DNA of 64,000 nt from an uncultured Litorivicinus sp. (GTDB taxonomy: Bacteria; Pseudomonadota; Gammaproteobacteria; Pseudomonadales; Litorivicinaceae): NCBI GenBank assembly GCA_902558075.1, contig CACECO010000005.1:26889-90888 (forward strand), in the 5' to 3' direction. Every line of letters starts with the position of its first letter. Positions within the stretch are counted from its first letter, which is position 1. The translations under genes were made by a program, and so were the position numbers. Of this stretch, positions 19,756 through 28,259 are shown piece by piece. Below the pieces are notes generated by a model, which worked only from the letters and a program-made list of their open reading frames with translations, searched no databases and was not told the origin of the DNA.

Positions 19756-21449
19756 CAGTGATCCCTCCCTGCAAAAATCGACCGATCGAGTTTGTCGGGT
19801 GGAATGTCATAAATTCGCATCACATCATCCATGACATCAGCGAACACAGGGGCTGCCACCTGCCCACCGTAGTATTGTTGCGATCTTGGATCGTCGACGG
19901 AAATCGCCATAACAAAACGAGGGTCGGCAATTGGCGCTAGACCTACGAAACTGGAAATGTACTGACGGCTTGCATAGGACCCATTGGCGTATTTCATCGT
20001 TGTTCCAGTTTTTCCACCAACGTGATACATCGGAATCTGAGCCCATCGTGCTGTACCACCCTCCTCGGTTACCGCTTGCAACATCGGTAAGACTTGCCTC
20101 ACCGTCTCTTCTTCAAAGATCCGCGTAGGCTTCGGTGTCACACCCTTGGCTAATAATGTCAATGGCTGCAAAATGCCGCCATTAGCAAACACACTGTAGG
20201 CTTGAGCCAACTGGATTGTTGTAATGTTCAAGTTATATCCGTAGGACAGTGCTGCACGATCAAGGTCTCGCCAGGTCGCATAACTTGGCAGGAAACCCTC
20301 TTCCTCACCAGGAAATCCCGTTGCAGTTGGTTGCCCAAGTCCCAATAACGCAAGACGATCTCTCAAAGCAGAGGGCTCCATCATCATTGCAATTTTGGTA
20401 GTTCCCACATTGGATGACTTGGCAATCACTGTATTGACATCAATTTCACCGTAATTACTGACATCGCTGATCACATGGCCCTGCACTCGCATCCGACCCG
20501 GTGATGTTTCGATCAATGTCTCAGGTTTAACAAGACCCAGATCGAGCGCAGTGGCAACGGTAAACGGCTTGATTGGCGAGCCTGGCTCCATTAAATCAGT
20601 CACTGGACGATTACGGATTCGCTCCGGGGTTCGAGTCGACATATCATTTGGATTGAATGCGGGTTGTGCTGCCAAAGCCAGCACTTCACCGTTCCAAGCA
20701 TCCACCAGAACCGCACTACCACCAGCAGCCCGCGCTCGCGCAACAGCCTCCTTCAGTGCACGGTAGGTCAAATACTGAAGGCGTAAGTCGATTGAGAGTC
20801 GAAGATCGCGGCCTTGTTGAACCTCCTGACCCGCGCTGACGTATCGAACAACGTTTGCGCGACGGTTTCTGAGCACATGACGAAGACCATCTCGACCCGA
20901 TAGCCAGTTGTTGTATGAGAGCTCAAGGCCTTCTTGACCTTGATCTTCAATATTGGTGAATCCAACGAGGTGAGATGCGACCTCTCCGGCAGGATAAAAT
21001 CGACGAAACTGTCGAACGACTTCGACACCCTCAAGCTCGAGGTCTTCGATCTGACTTGCGCGCTCCGGCGTCACATAGCGAGACAAATACAGAAAAGGAG
21101 AGGGACTTCGAGCTACCCGATCGCGCAGCTTTTCAGGGTCTGTACGCAGGAATGGCGCGAGCGTTTCAGGCCACGCAGAGTCTGCCAGTTTTTTCGGTCT
21201 TACAGCGATCGCAGCGACTGGTGTCGAGATCGCTAAAGGCTGCGCAAATCTATCAGTAATCATGCCACGATATGCTGGAATTTTTTGATAGCGAATCGTG
21301 ATCTCATCACTTATGTCACGCAGATGTTGTGTTTCAAAGACATGCAGCCAGACAAGACGACCACAAACTGTCGTCACTAAAAGCCCGAGAATGGTTCCGA
21401 CAAACCAAAGTCTCCAGCGACTTGATGCCTGACGAATTTGTGTGCTCAT
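19755..21449 (-). CDS. ftsI: Septal peptidoglycan transpeptidase FtsI (PBP3)
   Basis: FtsI crosslinks septal peptidoglycan. The 564-residue class B penicillin-binding protein has one N-terminal membrane anchor (about 14-36), the pedestal domain (RGMITDRFAQPLA) and the transpeptidase domain with SPIK (nucleophile S291), SSN at 345-347 and KTGT at 480-483. All three catalytic motifs are intact. It is coupled to ftsL by TAATG upstream and to murE by TGATG downstream. Confidence 0.98.
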   Translation of the reverse strand: MSTQIRQASSRWRLWFVGTILGLLVTTVCGRLVWLHVFETQHLRDISDEITIRYQKIPAYRGMITDRFAQPLAISTPVAAIAVRPKKLADSAWPETLAPFLRTDPEKLRDRVARSPSPFLYLSRYVTPERASQIEDLELEGVEVVRQFRRFYPAGEVASHLVGFTNIEDQGQEGLELSYNNWLSGRDGLRHVLRNRRANVVRYVSAGQEVQQGRDLRLSIDLRLQYLTYRALKEAVARARAAGGSAVLVDAWNGEVLALAAQPAFNPNDMSTRTPERIRNRPVTDLMEPGSPIKPFTVATALDLGLVKPETLIETSPGRMRVQGHVISDVSNYGEIDVNTVIAKSSNVGTTKIAMMMEPSALRDRLALLGLGQPTATGFPGEEEGFLPSYATWRDLDRAALSYGYNLNITTIQLAQAYSVFANGGILQPLTLLAKGVTPKPTRIFEEETVRQVLPMLQAVTEEGGTARWAQIPMYHVGGKTGTTMKYANGSYASRQYISSFVGLAPIADPRFVMAISVDDPRSQQYYGGQVAAPVFADVMDDVMRIYDIPPDKLDRSIFAGRDH

Positions 21450-21733
21450 TATGGACGCTCCATCATGATGACATTGTCGCGACCTGGCGGGCTGAGCGAT
21501 AAATGATCGCGGGCCATTGCATCGATGCGCATATCAGCCGACACCGCACCACGCTCGAGCATCAATCGCCCCCATTCAATCGTGAGGCGATCGCGTTCAG
21601 CACGGAGCTCCTGTAACGCAGAGTACATCTGACGCGTTTGATATGCTGTTTCAATGACATACATCGAGGTCACAAAAACACTGATCACCAGTAAGATCGA
21701 TAGCCAAATATCTGACCGATGGAACCATTGCAT
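21449..21733 (-). CDS. ftsL: Cell division protein FtsL
   Basis: A 94-residue bitopic protein with a membrane segment at about residues 11-30 followed by a heptad-like periplasmic helix (RQMYSALQELRAERDRLTIE). FtsL forms the FtsQLB complex that activates FtsWI. Sequence conservation is always low in this family, so the call rests on topology, size and its fixed place between rsmH and ftsI. Both ends overlap neighbours by one base. Confidence 0.93.
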   Translation of the reverse strand: MQWFHRSDIWLSILLVISVFVTSMYVIETAYQTRQMYSALQELRAERDRLTIEWGRLMLERGAVSADMRIDAMARDHLSLSPPGRDNVIMMERP

Positions 21734-22659
21734 CAGGCTGCCTCTGTCCGTTCAGCAACTCGAAGCACCGCGCTTCGTGCTCGCGGATTGAGGCGAAGTT
21801 CCTCATGGCCCGCTTTAATGGCTTTGCCAACCAGCTTCAATTTCGGTTGTGCAATACTGTCAGGCAGAGGCATCCGGGGATCGCCCTTTGGTGGACGCGA
21901 TGCGTCACGCAAAGCCCGCTTCACCAACCGGTCTTCAAGCGAATGGAAAGAAATCACGGCCAATCGCCCACCTGCCTTAAGACGATTCATCGCCGCTCCA
22001 AGGCCTTGCTCGACCTCAGCTAACTCACTGTTGATATACAAACGAATCCCCTGAAAGGACCGGGTTGCAGGATGTTTATTCTGATCTTTTCTTGGTTGTG
22101 CGTTGGTCACAATTTGACTGAGCTGAGTAGTCGTTGCAATCGGCGCAAGTTTACGTGCTTCAACGATTGCTTTCGCAATTCTTCGCGAAAATCGCTCCTC
22201 ACCAAATACCCAAAGAACATTTGCGATCTCATCGGTATCAGCACGCGCAATCCAGTCGGCTGCTGATTCGCCAGCTGTTGGATCCATACGCATATCTAGG
22301 AGACCATCTGCTTGAAAGCTAAAACCACGCTCGGGCTCATCAAGCTGTGGAGACGACACGCCGAGATCCATCAAAATCCCATCGACTCGACTGACTGCGA
22401 GAGAATCAAGCGCTGGCTCAAGTTCCGAGAAAGCCGTATGCGCAATCTCAAATCGCGGATCCTCTTGAGCAAGGTTACGAGCGACAGCGACCGCGGAGGG
22501 ATCCCGATCAAGCCCAATCAATCGACCACTTTCGCCCAGCTCAGCCAAAATAGCTCTTGAGTGACCGCCTCGGCCGAATGTGCAATCGAGATATAACCCA
22601 TCACGCTGAATACAGAGGGCAGTCAGCGCTTCATGAAGTAGCACTGGTATGTGACTCAT
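21733..22659 (-). CDS. rsmH: 16S rRNA m4C1402 methyltransferase RsmH (MraW)
   Basis: RsmH methylates N4 of C1402 in 16S rRNA using S-adenosylmethionine. The 308-residue protein opens with HIPVLLHEAL and has the SAM-binding segments LDCTFGRGGHSRAIL and LIGLDRDPSAV. Later come MDLGVSSPQLD, GGRLAVISFHSLEDRLVK and the closing NPRARSAVLRVAER. It is the second gene of the dcw cluster, 11 bases after mraZ. Confidence 0.97.
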   Translation of the reverse strand: MSHIPVLLHEALTALCIQRDGLYLDCTFGRGGHSRAILAELGESGRLIGLDRDPSAVAVARNLAQEDPRFEIAHTAFSELEPALDSLAVSRVDGILMDLGVSSPQLDEPERGFSFQADGLLDMRMDPTAGESAADWIARADTDEIANVLWVFGEERFSRRIAKAIVEARKLAPIATTTQLSQIVTNAQPRKDQNKHPATRSFQGIRLYINSELAEVEQGLGAAMNRLKAGGRLAVISFHSLEDRLVKRALRDASRPPKGDPRMPLPDSIAQPKLKLVGKAIKAGHEELRLNPRARSAVLRVAERTEAA

Positions 22660-22670
22660 CGCACCCTCCC

Positions 22671-23126
22671 TTACAGCGACAAATTGATCAGTTCGACAGA
22701 GGCATCGTCATCAATCGTCTCGTTGAGGTATGTCTCTGTCATCGAAGTCCAGCGCGCCTCACTCCAGATTTCGAACTTCTGACCCTGACCGACCAGAATC
22801 AATCGTTTATCGAGTTCCGCGTGATCTCGGTGCATCGCGGGGAGGAGAAGACGATTGGCTGCATCAAGATCGAGTTCGGTGGCGTAGCCCACCATCAGGT
22901 GCTGAAGGCGCCGCGCCTGACGACTGGTTGAATTCGGGAGCGCGTTGACCTGGGACTCAATCACTTCCCAGTCAGCTAGCGGGTACAGTAAAAGACAGCG
23001 ATCGAATGGATGTACCGTTAAAACCATATGGCCATCACAACGATTGGTCACGCGATCCCGATATTTAGCCGGTAATGCTGCGCGCCCTTTTGCATCGAGG
23101 TTGATCGGGTTAATCCCGCGAAACAC
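22671..23126 (-). CDS. mraZ: Transcriptional regulator MraZ, GTG start
   Basis: MraZ is a ring-forming AbrB-like DNA-binding protein that in E. coli represses the dcw cluster from repeats just upstream of its own gene. The start is put at GTG 23126 (M-F-R-G-I-N-P-I-N-L-D-A-K-G-R), six codons inside the longest frame: the family begins MFRG, and an AAGGAG lies 6 bases upstream. This gives 151 residues. Two MraZ half-domains are visible, one starting at INLDAKGRAALPAKYRD and the other at ELDLDAANRLLLPAMHRD. Candidate binding repeats lie 43-66 bases before the start. Confidence 0.95.
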   Translation of the reverse strand: MFRGINPINLDAKGRAALPAKYRDRVTNRCDGHMVLTVHPFDRCLLLYPLADWEVIESQVNALPNSTSRQARRLQHLMVGYATELDLDAANRLLLPAMHRDHAELDKRLILVGQGQKFEIWSEARWTSMTETYLNETIDDDASVELINLSL

Positions 23127-23168
23127 TGCCTTCTCCTTGGTCAATTCTGGGTCAGAACATAATAATTA

Positions 23169-23192
23169 CCCACAACTCACCACTTTCTCCCA
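23169..23192 (-). promoter_or_regulatory. Candidate MraZ operator: three direct repeats with 10-bp period
   Basis: Read on the minus strand, TGGGA, TGGTG and TGGGT begin at 10-base intervals (plus-strand cores 23189-23192, 23179-23182 and 23169-23172), separated by 5-base spacers. E. coli MraZ binds TGGGN repeats with 5-base spacers in the same place. The middle copy has one mismatch. A fourth TGGG lies 21 bases further upstream (23210-23213), near a two-turn phase. Autoregulation is inferred. Confidence 0.6.
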
Positions 23193-23199
23193 CACTAAA

Positions 23200-23228
23200 A
23201 CTCTATTTACCCACCTAGAGACAGTCAA
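23200..23228 (-). promoter_or_regulatory. Candidate dcw promoter ahead of mraZ
   Basis: On the minus strand TTGACT (23223-23228) is followed after 17 bases by TAGAGT (23200-23205), a plausible sigma-70 pair (five of six and four of six matches). Transcription would begin near 23193, so the MraZ-type repeats would lie at the very start of the transcript region, where a bound repressor would block initiation. Confidence 0.45.
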
Positions 23229-23373
23229 ATCATCTGCGCACCATTGCGCCGAGACATTGAAAATTGGTATTCAAAGAAGGATTTAAAATATTAAAAAATA
23301 TAAGAAAATTAATTTAATGAGCGGCTGATAAAATGCACAAAAATTCAGTGCTTTGATTCGTGGGCAAAGTGGA
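23229..23373. other. AT-rich intergenic DNA between mraZ promoter and rnpB
   Basis: No gene is supported here. On the minus strand it is the trailer of rnpB: the RNA end is followed by a short T-run, then a very AT-rich stretch (about 23281-23321). A GCGCA/TGCGC inverted repeat lies near 23236-23248. Such AT-rich DNA beside the mraZ promoter could be a curved or UP-like element, but nothing specific can be shown. Confidence 0.4.
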
Positions 23374-23714
<341 letters not shown>

Positions 23715-23720
23715 GCGCGC

Positions 23721-23749
23721 AGTGTCTATGCTCCGGGCTCGCCAGTCAA
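23721..23749 (-). promoter_or_regulatory. Candidate rnpB promoter inside the rsmI coding end
   Basis: On the minus strand TTGACT (23744-23749), 17 bases, GACACT (23721-23726) and then a GC-only 6-base discriminator lead exactly to the predicted RNA 5' base at 23714. The -35 lies within the last codons of rsmI and the -10 overlaps its TAG stop. A GC-rich discriminator is typical of stable-RNA promoters under stringent control. The -10 match is modest (three of six). Confidence 0.5.
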
Positions 23750-24586
23750 TTGGCGATATAAGATTCGCTTCGGCACTCCAGTGAACTCAGACGCCAATGC
23801 GGCCGCTTTTGATGGTGGTAATTCACGAGCGAGTACACGAAGAATCTGATCCGCATCAACACTCGATTGCGTTCGATCAGCACTCCCTGGCCCCACAAGG
23901 ACAACAAACTCTCCTCGGATCCGATCGGAATTGTCCGCAAACCAATCTGCACACTGTCCTGCGACGACACGAATCAGTTGTTCATGGATTTTTGTGAGCT
24001 CTCTAGCAAACACAACTTTTCGCCCAGACGCTATCCGGTCCAGTCGTTCTGCAAAGTCTACGATACGATGCGGAGCCTCATAAAAAATCAATGTCCCGTC
24101 GTAAGACAGAGCACGCTCAAGCTCTTGCTCACGCGCACTCGATTTGGTTGATAGAAAGCCAAAAAAATGGGAAGGCGCGGCTGGAAAACCACTCACTGAC
24201 AGCGCGGCTGTCAACGCAGAGGGACCCGGGACAGGAATCACCTGAAATCCTTTTTCAACGACCTTTTCAACAAGCAATCGTCCCGGATCACTAATCCCAG
24301 GGGTCCCAGCATCTGAAATGAGGGCTAACGATTGGCCTAACTCTAGCGACTCGATAACTCGATCTGCTTTCCCCGCTTCGGAATGGGCATTTAGCGATAC
24401 CATCCGAGTCGATACATTGACAAATTTTAAAATCTGACCGCTCACTCGAGTATCTTCCGCTAAAATCACATCTACACGGTCCAAGACATTAATTGCTCTC
24501 GAGGAGAGATCAGTCCATTGGCCAATCGGCATTGCGACAACATAAAGCGCTAATGGTAAAGTGGTAACTTGGTCATTTTGCGACAC
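23726..24586 (-). CDS. rsmI: 16S rRNA 2'-O-methyltransferase RsmI, GTG start
   Basis: RsmI 2'-O-methylates C1402 of 16S rRNA, the same nucleotide that RsmH modifies at N4. The longest frame starts at 24670, but that extra N terminus would run through the lpoA signal-peptide region. GTG 24586 gives 286 residues, the E. coli length, with the conserved LYVVAMPIG beginning soon after. Tetrapyrrole-methylase features are AEDTRVSG, SDAGTPGISDPG, VIPVPGPSALTAAL, FYEAPHRI and ARELTKIHE. It is divergent from lpoA with only 16 bases between starts. Confidence 0.92.
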   Translation of the reverse strand: MSQNDQVTTLPLALYVVAMPIGQWTDLSSRAINVLDRVDVILAEDTRVSGQILKFVNVSTRMVSLNAHSEAGKADRVIESLELGQSLALISDAGTPGISDPGRLLVEKVVEKGFQVIPVPGPSALTAALSVSGFPAAPSHFFGFLSTKSSAREQELERALSYDGTLIFYEAPHRIVDFAERLDRIASGRKVVFARELTKIHEQLIRVVAGQCADWFADNSDRIRGEFVVLVGPGSADRTQSSVDADQILRVLARELPPSKAAALASEFTGVPKRILYRQLTGEPGA

Positions 24587-24602
24587 TATAGGGATCCATT
24601 TT

Positions 24603-26642
24603 TTGTTACGCGTTAAGCCTGCACGAAAACCCACGTTGAGAACAAGCGCTTTAGTCGGTCTGGTATTCATCGCCGGATGTCAGCAACAGGTGAAACCTCC
24701 AGTGTTCGAGTTTCCTCGCGCGGAGCAAACTACGAAGGCGCCTGAACCGCCTATTGAGCCCAACCAACAACCGCAGATCGATGTATTGCCGAAGCAAATC
24801 GATTGGAATCGCGGTTCTCGTGAGATCGCGCGAACCGAGATATCGCCAGCAGGTCGCGACAGAACGCAACCGACGCGCCAAGATTCCCAAGCGCCGCAAC
24901 AAGAGGGAGCCATCTCGGTCAATCCATCAACGATGATTGAAACGAACGAAACAGGATCTTCAGAAGCAATTGCACTAGCCGTTAGACCCTCGATCAAGCC
25001 GATCGATGAAACACCAGCAATCGCAGCACAACCAACGACCTCGACTGACCTTCGCCAACCAGTTTCAGAGCGTGCAGTCGTGATCACCGGACAGCCTAAT
25101 GAGACCCAGCTAACCATCGATGATTCGGTGAGGACAGCAGCCGATAAGTTAGCGGAAAATGAGCCTGAACTGGCGATACTGACGATCAATGCGATCAATC
25201 CAAAATCACTCTCGAGTGCTCAACGAGCTGAGGCCCTTCGGTTGAAAGGAGAGGCGTATCGACAACTTGATATGTCGATTGCCGCACTTCGATTCGATGC
25301 GGAGCGTTTGCGATATCTCGACGATCAGACACTCAGTAAGGCCACACGTAATATCCTTGAAGCGCTAGCCGATCTACCCGAGCGTTTACGACAGGATTTG
25401 AGCGCCGGAACTGATCCATTGGCGGGGCTAGCCCACGCATTATCTTTGCTAATGGCTCCGTCCGAAGACGGGATATGGCAATGGCTTCGGAAGTACCGCA
25501 CTCATCCACTGCTTCGCGCGGAACTTCCTGAGTACAGTTTCCTCACTACCATCAATCCACCCAAGGACTTCAACGTCACCGTATTACTCCCTCTATCCGG
25601 GGATCTTGGGAACGCTGGGCGTGCGATCCGTGATGGAATGCTCTATGAATACCAACGGCAGCAATCTGACCTCGGCGTTGCACTACAGATCCTAGACACA
25701 GAAAAGCTGTCAAACACAGACACAATTGCGATTGGACAATCCACAGATACAGAATTCATCATCGGCCCGCTGCAAAAAGACAAGGTGGCCGGATTACTTG
25801 AGTCAAAGCCGCGCGTGCCTGTTCTGGCACTGAACCGTGTCAAAACAGATGCACTGGATTTACCAACTCCAGTTTACAGTCTCAGCCTCGCTATCGAGGA
25901 TGACGCCCAATCGGCTATTAATCATGTCGCGCGTGACGTGGATCAGCCGCGGGTTTTGGTGTTCCATGCCGATTCATCTCTCGGCGAGCGTGCGGCAAAT
26001 GCCATTCAGAAGCAACTCACAGCGGTTGGCGGCTCGTCTGGTGGTCAATTCACTCTCGATAGTAAAAAACCTGAAACAGCAATCATTACAGCTTTTGGGG
26101 TCAATGACAGCGATAATAGGCGCCGACAATTGTCAAAAACGTTGGGTTTACGCCTCGAACATACCACCAGAATTCGACAAGACATGACTGCGGTCGTTGT
26201 CCATACAGATCCGAAAAGAGCACAACAAATTCGCCCCCTCCTTGATTTCTATTATCTGGATGAGACTCCCGTCTACCTTATCGGTGCCTATCGGCCTGAC
26301 ATCAACGAGATCGCTGAAGATCTCCGCAACAGCCAATTAATGGTCACTCCATGGGACCTCGGAACAGAAGAAAAGCAGATGTTGGCGGATCGGACAAATG
26401 CCCAAGGCGTCTTCGGCTCGCTCGTTGGTATTGGCATTGATGCAGTCCGCATGGCCATGCAACTCGGGTTTGGTGGCTCAACCTCGATCCGAGGACAAAC
26501 CGGCTTTCTAACGCTAGGTCCCGATTCCATGATCCAGCGTCAACTATCAACGATTCGGATTACCAATAACGAGCAAGTCATTGCGACCGACTGGGAGCCC
26601 GCGCCCACACTGCTGCACTCGGAGTTGCTTGATGCAAACTGA
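24603..26642 (+). CDS. lpoA: Penicillin-binding protein activator LpoA (LppC family lipoprotein)
   Basis: LpoA is an outer-membrane lipoprotein that stimulates PBP1a. The start is set at TTG 24603, preceded by AGGGA at 8-9 bases; the first candidate (GTG 24561) would put a charged stretch before the signal. It yields 679 residues, close to E. coli. The lipobox is FIAGC (lipidated C26). Residues about 30-150 are a Gln/Glu/Pro-rich low-complexity linker. A TPR-like helical region follows (about 160-290), then a periplasmic-binding-protein-like domain from FNVTVLLPLSGDLGNAGRAI onward. It overlaps diaA directly; the yraN gene usually found between them is absent. Confidence 0.9.
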   Translation: MLRVKPARKPTLRTSALVGLVFIAGCQQQVKPPVFEFPRAEQTTKAPEPPIEPNQQPQIDVLPKQIDWNRGSREIARTEISPAGRDRTQPTRQDSQAPQQEGAISVNPSTMIETNETGSSEAIALAVRPSIKPIDETPAIAAQPTTSTDLRQPVSERAVVITGQPNETQLTIDDSVRTAADKLAENEPELAILTINAINPKSLSSAQRAEALRLKGEAYRQLDMSIAALRFDAERLRYLDDQTLSKATRNILEALADLPERLRQDLSAGTDPLAGLAHALSLLMAPSEDGIWQWLRKYRTHPLLRAELPEYSFLTTINPPKDFNVTVLLPLSGDLGNAGRAIRDGMLYEYQRQQSDLGVALQILDTEKLSNTDTIAIGQSTDTEFIIGPLQKDKVAGLLESKPRVPVLALNRVKTDALDLPTPVYSLSLAIEDDAQSAINHVARDVDQPRVLVFHADSSLGERAANAIQKQLTAVGGSSGGQFTLDSKKPETAIITAFGVNDSDNRRRQLSKTLGLRLEHTTRIRQDMTAVVVHTDPKRAQQIRPLLDFYYLDETPVYLIGAYRPDINEIAEDLRNSQLMVTPWDLGTEEKQMLADRTNAQGVFGSLVGIGIDAVRMAMQLGFGGSTSIRGQTGFLTLGPDSMIQRQLSTIRITNNEQVIATDWEPAPTLLHSELLDAN

Positions 26643-27222
26643 CGAGATTCTAGAAGAACGGATCGCGATACGGATTGCCAAAGCGACTGACGCGTTACAG
26701 CAAAGTTTCGAACTTACGCCACGGTTGGTGATTGCAGCCACACAACTCACCAATTGTATTTTGAATGATGGAAAAATCTTGGTCATCGGGTCTGGCTCAT
26801 CTGCTGCAATTGGTCAAATCTTTTCAACACATCTGATGCATCGATTTGAGCGAGATCGGCCTGGACTTCCAGCAATTGCCTTAAATGCGGATGCAATCAC
26901 AATAAGCTCACTGACTGATGAATCCCTTTCAGAAAAGTATTCGCGGCAAGTAAAAGCGCTCGGAAAATCCGGTGACAGCATGCTGATTGTGTCAGCCACC
27001 GGTACACGCTCAAGTTTGGTTCAGTCGGTGATTGCGGCCCACGAGCTGGAATTACCAGTGATTGCCTTAACTGGCGGTGGTGGTGGTGAAATTGCACCTT
27101 TACTCAATTACGGAGACACGGAGATTCGAGTAAACTCTGACCATCCGACCACAGTTCGCGAACAGCATTTGATGCTTGTGCATTGCCTAAGCGAATTGAT
27201 TGATCTACAAATATTTGGCTAA
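26632..27222 (+). CDS. diaA: DnaA initiator-associating protein DiaA (SIS domain)
   Basis: DiaA is a SIS-fold tetramer that binds DnaA and promotes its assembly at oriC. The start ATG 26632 lies within the last codons of lpoA, with GGAG 8 bases upstream. It gives 196 residues, the E. coli length; the longer frame from 26581 is only lpoA sequence in another frame. The SIS motif ILVIGSGSSAAIGQIFSTHL and the DSMLIVSATGTRSSLVQ loop are clear. A GmhA-type isomerase is the main alternative, but the lpoA-diaA-dolP order favours DiaA. Confidence 0.9.
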   Translation: MQTDEILEERIAIRIAKATDALQQSFELTPRLVIAATQLTNCILNDGKILVIGSGSSAAIGQIFSTHLMHRFERDRPGLPAIALNADAITISSLTDESLSEKYSRQVKALGKSGDSMLIVSATGTRSSLVQSVIAAHELELPVIALTGGGGGEIAPLLNYGDTEIRVNSDHPTTVREQHLMLVHCLSELIDLQIFG

Positions 27223-27237
27223 CTCAAGGAGTTGATG

Positions 27238-27810
27238 ATGCGTTTACCTTCGATCCTGGCAATTCTCACGCTTGGCCTTTTAACAGGCTGTGCGACGGTC
27301 ATTGATTCAACGACAGCAGAACCGATTTCGGATAGCCGAGGCAGCCGGACACCTGGGCAATTTATTGATGATGAAACAGCCGAAGTGACAATTGCCGTGA
27401 ATCTCAAAAAGGCGTCACCCGAGCTAAAACTCAGCAATATCAACGTCAAAGTCTACAACGGAGTGGTGCTCATTGCGGGACAAGTACCGTCTGAGGATGC
27501 ACGACAGATCGCCGAAAAAGTGACTTCACAACATCGCGGGGTAGTCCGTGTGATCAATCAGCTCGAGATCGCAGGAAAAGCAACAATCATCTCCGAAATC
27601 AATGACCTCACCATTTCAACTCAAGTCAAAGCACTCGTTCTAAAAGACCTAGGACGCAACGTATATCAGCGAACCTTGATCACGACCGAAAACAGCGTGG
27701 TCTATGTAATGGGTTTCGTGTCGAGGACCGAAGCTACTGCACTCGAGAATGTCGTGAGTTCGGTGCGAGGGGTGAAACGGATCGTGCGCGTATTTGAGTA
27801 TATCGATTAA
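27238..27810 (+). CDS. dolP: BON-domain outer-membrane lipoprotein DolP (YraP)
   Basis: A lipoprotein of 190 residues with lipobox LLTGC (C18) and two BON domains, roughly residues 45-115 and 122-190 (VKVYNGVVLIAGQV and ENSVVYVMGFVS are the repeat cores). DolP maintains outer-membrane integrity, binds anionic phospholipid and localises to division sites. TTG ATG ATG occur in a row; the second ATG (27238) is chosen because AAGGAG is 6 bases away. It ends in a TTAA shared with the stop of sspB. Confidence 0.92.
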   Translation: MRLPSILAILTLGLLTGCATVIDSTTAEPISDSRGSRTPGQFIDDETAEVTIAVNLKKASPELKLSNINVKVYNGVVLIAGQVPSEDARQIAEKVTSQHRGVVRVINQLEIAGKATIISEINDLTISTQVKALVLKDLGRNVYQRTLITTENSVVYVMGFVSRTEATALENVVSSVRGVKRIVRVFEYID

Positions 27811-28256
27811 TCATCCGATTTCACGATTCGCAATGCGGGCCGCTCGCGCTTGGGCGGCTCAGATTCCACAAAAACTTCATCCTTAGCGGGTTCAAAGTTC
27901 GGCGCAGGAATACCAGTGTTAGGTAATTCAGGTACCCCACCTGGCTCCTGACCGAACCTCATTCCAAGACCTGATTCCTTCCCATAAATCGCGGTGATTG
28001 CACCGTATGGTAAAACCAAATCGGTTGGGACCCCACTAAACCTTGTCTGGAACATCAATCCGAAGTTCGACATATTCCAGGCATTCAACGCTCTTGGGGC
28101 AAGATTAAGCACAATTCGGCCCTCCTTCACGTACGATTCTGGCACTTCAACACTTGGATAGAAGCAGTCAACAACCACATAAGGATCCTCACCCCCGTCG
28201 ACTATCCAATCATAGAGAGCACGGATCAAATATGGGCGCGAGGAACCGAGGGCCAT
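27807..28256 (-). CDS. sspB: ClpXP protease specificity-enhancing factor SspB
   Basis: SspB delivers ssrA-tagged and other substrates to ClpXP. The 149-residue protein has the dimeric tag-binding domain (about 5-110, RPYLIRALYDWIVD, LNLAPRALNAWNMSN, YGAITAIYG). A proline/acid-rich flexible linker leads to the C-terminal ClpX-binding tail RPALRIVK. It lies 3 bases downstream of sspA. The gene end overlaps dolP by 4 bases. Confidence 0.96.
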   Translation of the reverse strand: MALGSSRPYLIRALYDWIVDGGEDPYVVVDCFYPSVEVPESYVKEGRIVLNLAPRALNAWNMSNFGLMFQTRFSGVPTDLVLPYGAITAIYGKESGLGMRFGQEPGGVPELPNTGIPAPNFEPAKDEVFVESEPPKRERPALRIVKSDD

Positions 28257-28259
28257 AAC

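Noticed and set aside
24680..25198. 172-residue minus-strand ORF inside lpoA
   Set aside because: It mirrors the biased low-complexity Gln/Glu/Pro linker of LpoA, is serine- and glycine-rich without any motif, and has no ribosome-binding site.
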